DNA of 64,000 nt from Legionella sp. (GTDB lineage: Bacteria > Pseudomonadota > Gammaproteobacteria > Legionellales > Legionellaceae): assembly GCA_031291095.1 (NCBI GenBank), contig JARLJR010000020.1:1-64000 (forward strand), read 5' to 3'. Numbering within the stretch: position 1 is the stretch's first letter; each line of letters begins with the position of its first letter. Positions 51,782 through 60,499 of this stretch are shown here, one piece after another. The notes below the pieces were generated by a model. That model saw only the letters and a program-made list of their open reading frames with translations, was not told the origin of the DNA and did not search any database. Both the position numbers and the translations under genes were made by a program.

Positions 51782-52472
51782 ACCCTCTCCGTAAGTTAAA
51801 TTGTAAACCCATACATTACCTAAAATTACAGGAAAAAGCAACATATACTCAATACCGTATTGGGTATTTGATTAAGAATAAATTTCAAAGAATAAAAAGC
51901 CGATAGTTCATGTAAAATCAGGGGTATAAGGGATAAAAATAAATCTTTGACATTTTGCGTATTGAGTATTGACATCAAGGATAACGATCACGTATAAATG
52001 GATCATTATTTAATGCGTACTATAAAAAGAAGGGTAGGGTAGAAATAACCGAGTATCCATTCAGAGAGGAATGCTTGAATTTAGGTGGAACATCAGATTT
52101 AAGCTCAGATTGAAAGGAAAAGTCGATGAGAAAACGCCGCGTACATCGTATATGGCATTTATCGTCGGCTTTTCGTTCAGCCTGAGCCAGATCTGTCTTT
52201 GCCTTCATTCAAAATTAAACGACGGTTACGCAAACTGATATGCCGCTATATGAATAGCTAAATAAACGGAAATGAAATGGGAAAACAAATGAAATAATAA
52301 AAAGAATGGTTATGAAGAGCTGCAACTCCTCATAACCTCAAAACATTTAACAACGAACATAGCTAAATGTCCTAAAATGAGGGAACTGGTAATTCCTTCA
52401 TTTTTTTGGTGTCTATCCGCATTTATTTTAGCTCTGTTCCCTAAAAAACACAATAGGATAAGGATATTATCT
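51782..52472. other. Candidate replication/partition control region
   Basis: This 691-base gap separates divergent parA and the Rep-like gene and holds no convincing gene. It contains the palindrome at 51845-51867, its partial copy at 51959-51969, and long AT-rich runs. This is the expected place for an origin with iterons, but I cannot see a clear iteron array or DnaA boxes. Confidence 0.5.
51845..51867. promoter_or_regulatory. Palindrome upstream of parA, with a direct copy at 51959-51969
   Basis: ATACTCAATAC and GTATTGGGTAT pair around a single C with one mismatch. The half-site recurs as GTATTGAGTAT at 51959-51969. Such sites near parA are usually ParA/ParB operators or parS; which protein binds is not known. 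Confidence 0.6.
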
Positions 52473-53624
52473 ATGGGGAATCTTTGCTCAATTTTTCACC
52501 TAAGATTTAAGAAACTTGTTACGATTATTAAATCCTCACGCAAAGCGCAACTTATTGATTACATTCTTTTAGGTTGGCAAAGCAGCACTTACAAATTAAA
52601 AGGTTCTGAGCAAAAGTGGTTTATGAAACCCTACAGTCAAATTGTAGCCGACACTGGCATTCCTTTAAGTACTCTAGAACGGTACATTAGAGAATTGAAT
52701 GAAGAAGGTTTTATTACACGACGTCAAGCACTCTACAGCAGAACAAAAGAGCTTGGTGAATTCGAAGTTAAAAAAGGCACCTACATCTGCATCACAGATA
52801 AACTGTTAAGCTTACTTGCGTTTGAAGAACCAAAAGATAATTTGCCAGAACAACCAAAAGCCAAACAAGAAGCAAGCTGTTTAAAATCAACACCAAATGA
52901 GGGGTCCGAATCCCTCAATATGAGGGAATTATATATAAGTGATCTTTATAAAAAATCTTTAAATAATGTTATTTTTAAAAAAAGAACAGCTTCTGTGGAT
53001 AAAAACGATAAACAAGCGTTGATGCAACAATTTAACAATGTACAACAACTATTATTTTTTGAAATAAAAGAAGAAATTCCAGACGAAGTTAAAAAAATGG
53101 TTTCTGGAACCTTTTTTAATCTTACATTTGAACATCACAAAGTATTTTCTTCTCCAAAGCAACTTGTAGCAGAATATTTGTATGCGCTTCTAAACGTAGA
53201 TTTTTACATGCCCAATACTCAATGTTTCAAATACCGCAACAACATTTTGTCTAAACTAGTAAGAACAAATTCATGGCGAACACCAAAAGGGTTTTATAAA
53301 CATTTTTATTTAGGCCAAAACTTTGGTGATCAACAAAAAATACGTGATGAAAAATGGCAAAAGAAAAAAGAATTGGAAATAAAGCCCGAAAAAGAAGGAA
53401 CGAAGTATAAAAATCAATGTTTAGTACAAATTGAAGCGAAACTATATGAAAAAGGAACCTTAATTAACCAATTAACAGAAGATCTATATCAACAATCTGA
53501 TGAAGGACTAATAGTTAAAATCAGAGAGAACATTCAATCGCTAAGAAAAGATCTCGAATCATTATGGGCACAACAAGCTACTTTAGAACAACAAATCGAA
53601 TATGAGGAACAACTTTGTGCATAA
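52473..53624 (+). CDS. Putative plasmid replication-associated winged-helix protein, 383 aa
   Basis: Near residues 75-100 there is a helix-turn-helix of the winged type (SQIVADTGIPLSTLERYIRE, LNEEGFITRRQAL). The rest is charged and helical with a C-terminal coiled coil (about 320-383, for example ENIQSLRKDLESLWAQQATL). The ATG at 52473 has AAGGA about 9 bases upstream; an ATG at 52377 opens a hydrophobic extension and is less likely. Divergence from parAB, shared control region and winged-helix fold fit a replication initiator or copy regulator, but classical Rep motifs are not obvious. Confidence 0.6.
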   Translation: MGNLCSIFHLRFKKLVTIIKSSRKAQLIDYILLGWQSSTYKLKGSEQKWFMKPYSQIVADTGIPLSTLERYIRELNEEGFITRRQALYSRTKELGEFEVKKGTYICITDKLLSLLAFEEPKDNLPEQPKAKQEASCLKSTPNEGSESLNMRELYISDLYKKSLNNVIFKKRTASVDKNDKQALMQQFNNVQQLLFFEIKEEIPDEVKKMVSGTFFNLTFEHHKVFSSPKQLVAEYLYALLNVDFYMPNTQCFKYRNNILSKLVRTNSWRTPKGFYKHFYLGQNFGDQQKIRDEKWQKKKELEIKPEKEGTKYKNQCLVQIEAKLYEKGTLINQLTEDLYQQSDEGLIVKIRENIQSLRKDLESLWAQQATLEQQIEYEEQLCA

Positions 53625-53849
53625 GCGTTAAGCAAAGCTACTAAGAAAATATAATCCGTGAACAGGAATGGTCGTCGCTTTGGCTGTTAACACAACCTGT
53701 CAGCGAGAAGTGGTTTTACTTATGTATATACTCTAGTGGGATAAACTTGCTCTACCATAATAAAGTTCGAAGGTTATTAGTGTATTTGTCTTAAGATAGA
53801 TGAAGAGGGGAGGGGGCCCTGAGCTAATTTTGTGGCCCTTGCTTGATTC

Positions 53850-54464
53850 TTAAACGAATTCATAATCTTGCTGTGCTTGTAGATATAATTTAATAAGCTG
53901 CGCTAAGTTTTTGGCTTGAACTTTCGCCATAATATTTGAACGGTGCGCCTCTACTGTGGAAATGGATATAGAAAGTTCATGAGCTATTTGCTTATTTAAT
54001 TTTCCGTCGATAATGAGTTTTATAATTTGTTGTTCTCGTTTAGATAAACTGTTGATGCGTTTATTGAGAAGGTGTAGTGATTCATTATTAATGGACTGGT
54101 TAATATGTTTTTGAACTTTTTCCAAAAGAACTTGTTCATTAACAGGCTTTAAAAGAAAATCTTTTGCACCAAGTTTCATGGCCCTTACTGCCATGGGAAT
54201 ATCGCCATATCCCGTAATGACAATTACGGGTAAAAATATTTTTTGTAGCCTTAGTTTCTCTAATAGTTCCAATCCACTTATGTCGGGAAGACGCACATCC
54301 GTGATGAGTAATCCAGCCTTTTTGGGGTCATAACTCTGTTGAAAAGAGGATGCAGCTCTATAGGTTTCTACTTGAAATTGTATGGACTCAAATAGCCATT
54401 GTAATGAATCACAGACTGCTGGTTCATCATCGATGATAAAGATGGTTTGCTTATTTGTTTGCAT
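53850..54464 (-). CDS. FixJ/NarL-type response regulator, 204 aa
   Basis: The receiver domain (about 1-120) has TIFIIDDEPAVCDSLQWL (acidic pair), LLITDVRLPDISG (phospho-acceptor Asp at about 57) and VIVITGYGDIPMAVRAMK with the conserved Thr. The C-terminal LuxR helix-turn-helix is LSKREQQIIKLIIDGKLN, followed by QIAHELSISISTVEAHRSNI. It most resembles FixJ. It is downstream of a cold-shock gene and a sensor kinase/receiver pair on the same strand, the likely partner of that kinase. Confidence 0.92.
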   Translation of the reverse strand: MQTNKQTIFIIDDEPAVCDSLQWLFESIQFQVETYRAASSFQQSYDPKKAGLLITDVRLPDISGLELLEKLRLQKIFLPVIVITGYGDIPMAVRAMKLGAKDFLLKPVNEQVLLEKVQKHINQSINNESLHLLNKRINSLSKREQQIIKLIIDGKLNKQIAHELSISISTVEAHRSNIMAKVQAKNLAQLIKLYLQAQQDYEFV

Positions 54465-54564
54465 GACAATTCCTAAATCCTTATTCTGACTCTAAGCCAG
54501 TCTTTATAGATGTCCCTATAAAACATAATGAAAAACATGAGTAAAATTATATAAATTTTCACAT

Positions 54565-54774
54565 TTAATTAATAACTTCTACATCATGAGCTTGCATGCC
54601 TTTTGTTCCTTTAGTGAGATTGAAAGAAACTTTTGCACCAACAGGAAGGGATTTAAATCCGTTGCCTAGTATTCCGCTAAAATGAACAAAGTATTCTTGT
54701 CCTTCACTTTGAATAAAACCAAAGCCTTTGTCATCCCTAAACCATTTAACCGTACCATTTATTTTTTCAGACAT
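54565..54774 (-). CDS. Cold-shock-domain protein, 69 aa
   Basis: The five-stranded OB fold of CspA-type proteins is plain: [20 protein letters not shown] carries RNP1 (KGFGFI), FVHFSGI carries RNP2, and [17 protein letters not shown] ends the barrel. The length is typical. It binds single-stranded RNA or DNA as an RNA chaperone. It sits between two response-regulator genes on the same strand, with a 100-base gap on each side, so it may have its own promoter. Confidence 0.93.
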   Translation of the reverse strand: MSEKINGTVKWFRDDKGFGFIQSEGQEYFVHFSGILGNGFKSLPVGAKVSFNLTKGTKGMQAHDVEVIN

Positions 54775-54876
54775 GATTGTCCCTTTTTCATGAATTAAAT
54801 ATAATTTTCGAATTATATGTGGATTTTTTTTAAAATTAGTATCATGGAAAACATTAGTTTTTATGAGAAAATATCC

Positions 54877-55245
54877 TTAAATCAAGTTGGTAATTTTTTC
54901 TAAAAAAAGGTCAGTTTTAAACGGTTTTTCTATAAATTCATCAATTTCGTTGTTTAATTGGGAGTTAATAATACTTTCTTTAGCGCAGCCACTCATCATG
55001 AGAATTTTTAGCTTGCTCGAGTTGTTTTTGATTTTTTGAACTAATTCCAGCCCATTCATTGAGGGTATGTTCATGTCTACAATTAAACAGCCATCCCACT
55101 CAGGAGAGTATTGTTGTAAAAAATGAACTGGGTGGTGAAAAATTTTCAACTCCAATGTGTCTTTGTAAACTAAGTTTAATAAAAAGTATAACGCATCGCA
55201 GATGGCTTCATTATCATCAACAATATATAGTTTAATTTTGTTCAT
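54877..55245 (-). CDS. Stand-alone receiver domain (CheY-like), 122 aa
   Basis: IKLYIVDDNEAICDALYFLL gives the acidic pair, CLIVDMNIPSMNG the phospho-acceptor Asp, and KILMMSGCAKESI the Thr/Ser-like position; EKPF is the conserved Lys. There is no output domain, so it is a single-domain response regulator. The ATG at 55245 lies just inside the end of the sensor kinase gene (14-base overlap), so the two are translationally coupled. A longer frame from 55332 is rejected. Confidence 0.88.
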   Translation of the reverse strand: MNKIKLYIVDDNEAICDALYFLLNLVYKDTLELKIFHHPVHFLQQYSPEWDGCLIVDMNIPSMNGLELVQKIKNNSSKLKILMMSGCAKESIINSQLNNEIDEFIEKPFKTDLFLEKITNLI

Positions 55246-56791
55246 TAGAGGTATCGAATGGTACGCTGAGAATAAAGCAAGCGCCTTTTCTATCTTCAGC
55301 TTGAAAATTAAGTTTTCCCCCATGGTTTTCAATCAAAGTACGGCAAATATGCAAGCCAATGCCACGCCCTTGTTTTTTCGTGGTAAAATAGGAGCTTAAT
55401 ATTTTATCCATATATTCTTTCGGTACTCCTGGTCCATTGTCCCGAATAGTAATCTGGACGTATTTTTCAGACGCTGAGGTTTCAATAGTTAGTTCTGGGT
55501 TTTCTTCATTGCTCTTTTGAAATGCTTCAATACTATTTCTCCCCAAATTTAAAATAACCTGAATAATGTGGGTTCTATTAATTAATACTCGTGGAAGGTT
55601 ATCTTCTAAACTTAGGGTGATTTTCAATTTAAGATCGAGTAATTCATAGTGAAAAATAGATAGGGCATCATGTATTAATTGATTGATATCAGTTTTTTCT
55701 ACGTAAATATGTTCCTCACGAATGAATTGTTTCATATTTGAAATGATTTCGCCGGCAAGTTCTGCTTGCGAGGAAATTTTTTCTAATGAAAGTGACAGTG
55801 TTTCTTCTAAATTGTCGGAGCATGATTTATTTTTAAGCATAAAAAGACAACTACGACTGTAAGTGGCAATGGCAGTTAATGGCTGGATGATTTCATGTGC
55901 TAGCGCGGTGGTCATCGCACTAATTACGCTGTTTTTGCATGTCTTGGTAATATCTGCTTGAAGTTTATGTTGTAACTTGTAATTCGTAGTGTCTTTGATG
56001 CGGAAAATTAATTCGTTTTTTTGACGATAAGCATTATATATAGAGTTAAGTCGTATCTCGTAACAATAATAAATATCGCTCTCTTTATTTGGATTCTCAA
56101 TTATTATGCTGGTTTTTTGTCCTGAAAGAGCATTTTTGCAAGCAGTGATAATTTTTCTTTTTAATTGTGTTTGCTTAGGAAAAACTTTGTCCAAATTCAT
56201 GCCGACACGGATGCTTTGTGACGTCATACGTAGTAATAGGTCTGTAAATAATTGATTACTAATTTTAACATTTAATTCGTTATCTAATACGGCAATTGCA
56301 TCATCGGCATGATGAAATAATTTATTGATTAGGGTTAATAGTTCAATATCATGATCATTGCATTGTGATTGGCGTATGGATGAAGTTTCTATTCCATCAA
56401 TAGAGATAAATTCTTTTCCTACCCTGCTGCATTGGAAAATCACATTTCTTGATGTGCCATCTTGTTGAAAAATTTCTATTTCACAGGCTTGTTTTAAATT
56501 AGTGTGTATTAATTGTTCGATTTTTTCCAGGAACTGCTTCTGGTGTTTTGCCGGAATATAATTAAGTAATGATTGGTTTATTAACATTTTTCTATTGGTT
56601 TCTAATAGGCGAGATGCGGAGCTATTAAGTTTCTTAATAGAAAAGCTAGTATCAATTATAAAAGAAATAAAAGAGTTATGCGGTTTAATTATTTTTTTTA
56701 TCAGTTTTATAGGGATTTTTTTTGAAAAAATCCTATTAATAGTTCCTATAGATAATATCGATTGGTTTAGCTTATTTTTTATTATATTCAC
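55232..56791 (-). CDS. PAS-containing sensor histidine kinase, 519 aa
   Basis: Two PAS-like sensor segments (about 40-140 and 150-270, for example HADDAIAVLDNELNVKISN) precede the HisKA box TTALAHEIIQPLTAIATYS (His299). The ATPase domain has the N-box LNLGRNSIEAF, the G1 box IRDNGPGVP and the G2 box GRGIGLHICRTLIENHGG. No transmembrane helix is seen, so it is probably soluble, like FixL-type kinases. The start shown is a GTG with weak Shine-Dalgarno and may be off by some codons. It is coupled to a receiver and lies upstream of a FixJ-type regulator. Confidence 0.9.
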   Translation of the reverse strand: MNIIKNKLNQSILSIGTINRIFSKKIPIKLIKKIIKPHNSFISFIIDTSFSIKKLNSSASRLLETNRKMLINQSLLNYIPAKHQKQFLEKIEQLIHTNLKQACEIEIFQQDGTSRNVIFQCSRVGKEFISIDGIETSSIRQSQCNDHDIELLTLINKLFHHADDAIAVLDNELNVKISNQLFTDLLLRMTSQSIRVGMNLDKVFPKQTQLKRKIITACKNALSGQKTSIIIENPNKESDIYYCYEIRLNSIYNAYRQKNELIFRIKDTTNYKLQHKLQADITKTCKNSVISAMTTALAHEIIQPLTAIATYSRSCLFMLKNKSCSDNLEETLSLSLEKISSQAELAGEIISNMKQFIREEHIYVEKTDINQLIHDALSIFHYELLDLKLKITLSLEDNLPRVLINRTHIIQVILNLGRNSIEAFQKSNEENPELTIETSASEKYVQITIRDNGPGVPKEYMDKILSSYFTTKKQGRGIGLHICRTLIENHGGKLNFQAEDRKGACFILSVPFDTSNEQN

Positions 56792-57530
56792 TTTATGCCA
56801 ATTAATAAGTTATAAAATGTTTCTTTAATATAACAAAAACATTAATTAAGAAATTTAATTAATTTAACTCTCTTAAATGCCTTGGATTCTATTAAAAATT
56901 AATATTATTGTGGAAAATAAAATTAATATTTCTATTAAGGAGATCCACAATATAAGTAGTTTATGCGTTGCTCTTTAGACTAGGACACTTAAACTTATTT
57001 ATGCTCAGTTTGTGTAGAATCTGATTTAACTTATTTTTTTCTTGCCTATGGTAACAAAAAAACAAACAAAGTAAAGCGCATCAACTGTTCAGTGGATGCG
57101 CTATTGGTAGGATTTAGATAAAATAGAGGCCTGGTTTATCTAAAAGGCCAAGAGGGTTGATAAGTTCAATTATTAGATTTGTTACTTTATTCATAAATAA
57201 TAAATAATAATATTTTTTGTTGCGGCAGGTTTACTGTTATTTTTATTAAATTTGAACTAATTCGGGTTATCGAAAAAAATAATTGTCTTAATTGGAGTTC
57301 GATTAGTTTTTAGGCCAAAACTTAGTATTGAAATACGGTATTCCAGTGCCTGGGCTACACGGTCACACAGACAGCGGTCATGTTATTTGTTAAAGATATG
57401 GGAAATAAATTAAGCTAATAAAAATCAAATAGATTAAGGATTTCCATAAATTGCCCATGAAAGTACTAATTGTATATTTGTTGGCATTTCATAATATAGA
57501 CTCCTCATCACGTTATGAAGGATTAGCATC
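56792..57530. other. Long intergenic region, no gene seen
   Basis: This 739-base AT-rich stretch between divergent genes has no frame I can support; an antisense frame overlapping the next gene lacks coding character. Local short inverted repeats (for example gcctggtttatctaaaaggcc) exist but no strong terminator or riboswitch. It may hold promoters for both sides. Confidence 0.5.
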
Positions 57531-58073
57531 ATGGATGCTAAAAAAAACTTTTTCTCTTTCTTATCGGTATTTTTTTTTATCAGTGCGTTTTTTTTCATAA
57601 AAGCATCAAACGCAGTGCAAACTAAAAAAGACAGTGAAGTTTTAACTATTTTACTCACCGTGGATGAGGGAGAAATCGCAGCAGCCAATGAACTATTAAA
57701 AAATGTACGTTCTCCTCAAGTTAAGCGGTATGCTCAAATGCTAAAGAAGGAACATATTGCAAATCTACAGAAAGGCAGGGAATTGAGTAAGAATGAACAC
57801 ATCGGTATTGCGGCAACCGTAATAACGAGATCATTAAAAAAGCATGATAAAAGGGAATTGAATCAATTATTCTCCTTAAAAAATACTGAATTAGAAAAAG
57901 AATACATGAAAATGATGATCCAGGATCATGATAGGGTACTGCATATGATGGATTATAGTCTGCTTAGAACGGTTTCCAATCCCTCCTTAGAAAGGTTAGC
58001 TCTTGAAACACGGCCGCAAATAGAAAAGCATTTAAATCAGGCAAAATTAATTCAAAAAACATTAAATAATTAG
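57531..58073 (+). CDS. DUF4142 (ferritin-like fold) exported protein, 180 aa
   Basis: An N-terminal membrane or signal segment (FFSFLSVFFFISAFFFI, to about residue 30) leads into a helical domain. The motifs VDEGEIAAANELLKNVRSPQ, RYAQMLKKEHIANLQKGREL and YMKMMIQDHDRVLHMMDYSL are typical of DUF4142, a periplasmic four-helix protein with ferritin-like shape. The His/Glu pattern could bind metal. AAGGA precedes the ATG. Biological role is unsettled in the family. Confidence 0.82.
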   Translation: MDAKKNFFSFLSVFFFISAFFFIKASNAVQTKKDSEVLTILLTVDEGEIAAANELLKNVRSPQVKRYAQMLKKEHIANLQKGRELSKNEHIGIAATVITRSLKKHDKRELNQLFSLKNTELEKEYMKMMIQDHDRVLHMMDYSLLRTVSNPSLERLALETRPQIEKHLNQAKLIQKTLNN

Positions 58074-58329
58074 TGATTACTATTAATAGTATGCTAGATA
58101 TAGCACAGGCCTTTTATAGAAAACGAAGCACGTCTGACTTTTTGTTGTGCTCTTTCGAGTAACATTCCTTTAATTGCTGCAGGTTTCCATGTTGAGATGA
58201 GTGCTCATTTGCTTTGTAATGTAATAGGCAAAATAATCATAAAAAATGGGGCAAGTTCTGCTGCAAAGCCGGATAAAATGCTGTACAATATGCGACAATT
58301 TATTATCCATTAAATTTTATAAGAGTATT

Positions 58330-60417
58330 ATGACTGACTTAAACCTTTATAGAAACATTGGAATCTTCGCCCACGTAGATGCCGGAAAAACCACTACTAC
58401 CGAACGTATTCTTAAACTGACTGGTAAAATCCATAGAATGGGTGAGGTTCACGAAGGTGAATCAACAACCGACTTCATGGAGCAAGAAGCTGAGCGCGGT
58501 ATTACTATTCAGTCCGCAGCTGTAAGTTGCTTCTGGAAGGGCACTCGCTTTAACGTAATCGATACCCCAGGACACGTTGACTTTACCGTTGAGGTATATC
58601 GTTCACTTAAAGTTCTCGATGGCGGTATCGGGGTATTCTGCGGTTCCGGTGGTGTTGAGCCTCAGTCTGAAACGAACTGGCGTTATGCGAACAATTCAAA
58701 AGTATCTCGTTTGATTTTCGTAAACAAACTCGACCGTGTCGGCGCAAACTTCTTGAAAGTTACCGAGCAAATCAAAAAAGTATTGGGTGCAAATCCTTTA
58801 ATTATGACTTTACCGATCGGCTTCGAAGACACCTTCGTTGGTGTTGTTGATTTATTATCTCGTAAAGCCTATGTTTGGGATGAATCTGGACAGCCAGAAA
58901 ATTACACTGTTACTGATGTACCTGCTGATATGCATGATGACGTTGAAATGTACCGTGCACAATTAATTGAAACAGCACTTGAAATGGATGATGATTTGCT
59001 AATGGCTTACTTAGATGGCGAAGAGCCTTCAATGGAAGACATTAAGCGTTGTATCCGTAAAGGTACGCTTGAATTAGCATTCTTCCCAACTTATTGTGGT
59101 TCAGCATTCAAAAACAAAGGAATGCAATTATTATTAGACGCAGTAGTTGACTATTTACCAGCTCCTCATGAAGTTAATCCTCAGCCGTTAACTGACGCTG
59201 AAGGTGAGCCAAACGGTCAATTCGCAATCGTTTCTTCTGATGAGCCATTCCGTGCCTTGGCGTTCAAAATTATGGATGACCGTTTTGGTGCGTTAACTTT
59301 CGTACGTATCTATTCAGGAAAACTAAATAAAGGGGATACTATTCTTAACTCCTTTACTGGTAAAACTGAACGTGTTGGCCGTATGGTTGAAATGCAAGCG
59401 AATGAGCGTAATGAATTACAAAGCGCTGAAGCAGGCGATATTATTGCGATTGTAGGAATGAAAAACGTTCGTACCGGTCACACTCTTTGCGATCCTAACC
59501 ACGAGTGTACACTTGAAGCGATGGTATTCCCTGAGCCCGTAATCTCTATTGCAGTTTCGCCAAAAGATAAAGGCTCAACTGAAAAAATGGGTATTGCGAT
59601 TGGTAAAATGGTTGCAGAAGATCCGACCTTTAGAGTGGAAACTGATGAAGATTCAGGTGAAACCATTCTTCGTGGTATGGGTGAATTACACCTTGATATT
59701 AAAGTGGATATTCTGAAGCGTACTTATGATGTTGAGTTAATCGTAGGTCAGCCACAGGTTGCTTACCGCGAAACGATTACTAAACAGATCGAAGACAGCT
59801 ATACGCACAAAAAGCAATCAGGTGGTTCTGGTCAGTACGGTAAGATTGATTACACTATTGAGCCAGGTGAGCCAAACTCTGGATTTACATTTGCTTCAAA
59901 AGTTGTGGGTGGTAACGTTCCTAAAGAATTCTTCCCTGCGATTGAGAAAGGCTTCCGCTCAATGATGGGTACCGGTACGTTGGCAGGATTCCCTGTACTC
60001 GATGTGGTCGTTACGCTGACTGATGGTGCTTATCACCCAGTTGACTCTTCTGCAATTGCGTTCGAAATTGCAGCAAAAGGCGCGTTCCGTCAATCAATAC
60101 CTAAGGCATCACCACAATTGCTTGAGCCAATTATGAAAGTTGACGTTTACAGTACTGAAGATGATGTTGGTAACGTGATTGGTGACTTGAACCGTCGTCG
60201 TGGTATGATTTCTGGTCAAGAGCCAAGTGCGGCTGGCGTACGTATCAAGGCCGATGTTCCTCTTTCTGAAATGTTTGGTTACATCAGTACCTTACGTACT
60301 CTTACTTCAGGCCGTGGTCAATTCTCAATGGAATTCTCTCACTATGCTCCTTGCCCAAATAGCGTAGCTGAAACAGTAATTGCCAAAGAAAAAGAAAAGA
60401 AAGCCGCTGCTAAGTAA
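58330..60417 (+). CDS. Elongation factor G paralogue (EF-G2-like), 695 aa
   Basis: All GTPase motifs are intact: [12 protein letters not shown] (P-loop, about 14-25), [31 protein letters not shown] and [10 protein letters not shown]. The five-domain EF-G length and the late [17 protein letters not shown] and [12 protein letters not shown] are present. The sequence departs from the standard fusA of the str operon (for example [20 protein letters not shown]) and stands alone, without rpsL or tuf neighbours, so it is probably a second EF-G. The ATG at 58330 gives the family N-terminus; an upstream one at 58246 is rejected. A strong terminator follows. Confidence 0.92.
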   Translation: MTDLNLYRNIGIFAHVDAGKTTTTERILKLTGKIHRMGEVHEGESTTDFMEQEAERGITIQSAAVSCFWKGTRFNVIDTPGHVDFTVEVYRSLKVLDGGIGVFCGSGGVEPQSETNWRYANNSKVSRLIFVNKLDRVGANFLKVTEQIKKVLGANPLIMTLPIGFEDTFVGVVDLLSRKAYVWDESGQPENYTVTDVPADMHDDVEMYRAQLIETALEMDDDLLMAYLDGEEPSMEDIKRCIRKGTLELAFFPTYCGSAFKNKGMQLLLDAVVDYLPAPHEVNPQPLTDAEGEPNGQFAIVSSDEPFRALAFKIMDDRFGALTFVRIYSGKLNKGDTILNSFTGKTERVGRMVEMQANERNELQSAEAGDIIAIVGMKNVRTGHTLCDPNHECTLEAMVFPEPVISIAVSPKDKGSTEKMGIAIGKMVAEDPTFRVETDEDSGETILRGMGELHLDIKVDILKRTYDVELIVGQPQVAYRETITKQIEDSYTHKKQSGGSGQYGKIDYTIEPGEPNSGFTFASKVVGGNVPKEFFPAIEKGFRSMMGTGTLAGFPVLDVVVTLTDGAYHPVDSSAIAFEIAAKGAFRQSIPKASPQLLEPIMKVDVYSTEDDVGNVIGDLNRRRGMISGQEPSAAGVRIKADVPLSEMFGYISTLRTLTSGRGQFSMEFSHYAPCPNSVAETVIAKEKEKKAAAK

Positions 60418-60432
60418 TACAGCTAGCGACTT

Positions 60433-60474
60433 AAAAAAGCCCTGTCAGTTTATACTGATGGGGCTTTTTTTTAT
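60433..60474 (+). terminator. Rho-independent terminator of the EF-G paralogue
   Basis: AAGCCCTGTCAG and CTGATGGGGCTT form a 12-bp stem (one mismatch) around TTTATA, followed by TTTTTTTT. It starts 16 bases after the EF-G stop. Preceding As make it bidirectional, so it could also end the leftward acyl-ligase transcript. Confidence 0.9.
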
Positions 60475-60499
60475 CTCAGTCTGTGAAAAAAGAACGTAG

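Noticed and set aside
51845-52472. Iteron origin with DnaA boxes
   Set aside because: Only one palindrome and one half-copy were found; no regular iteron series or clear DnaA box, so I list it only as a candidate control region.
53620-53849. Terminator between the Rep-like and FixJ genes (gggccctgagc... region)
   Set aside because: The possible stems are short and lack T-runs on either strand.
57434-57688. Minus-strand frame of 84 codons upstream of and overlapping the DUF4142 gene
   Set aside because: It is antisense to the well-initiated DUF4142 gene and contains no recognisable domain.
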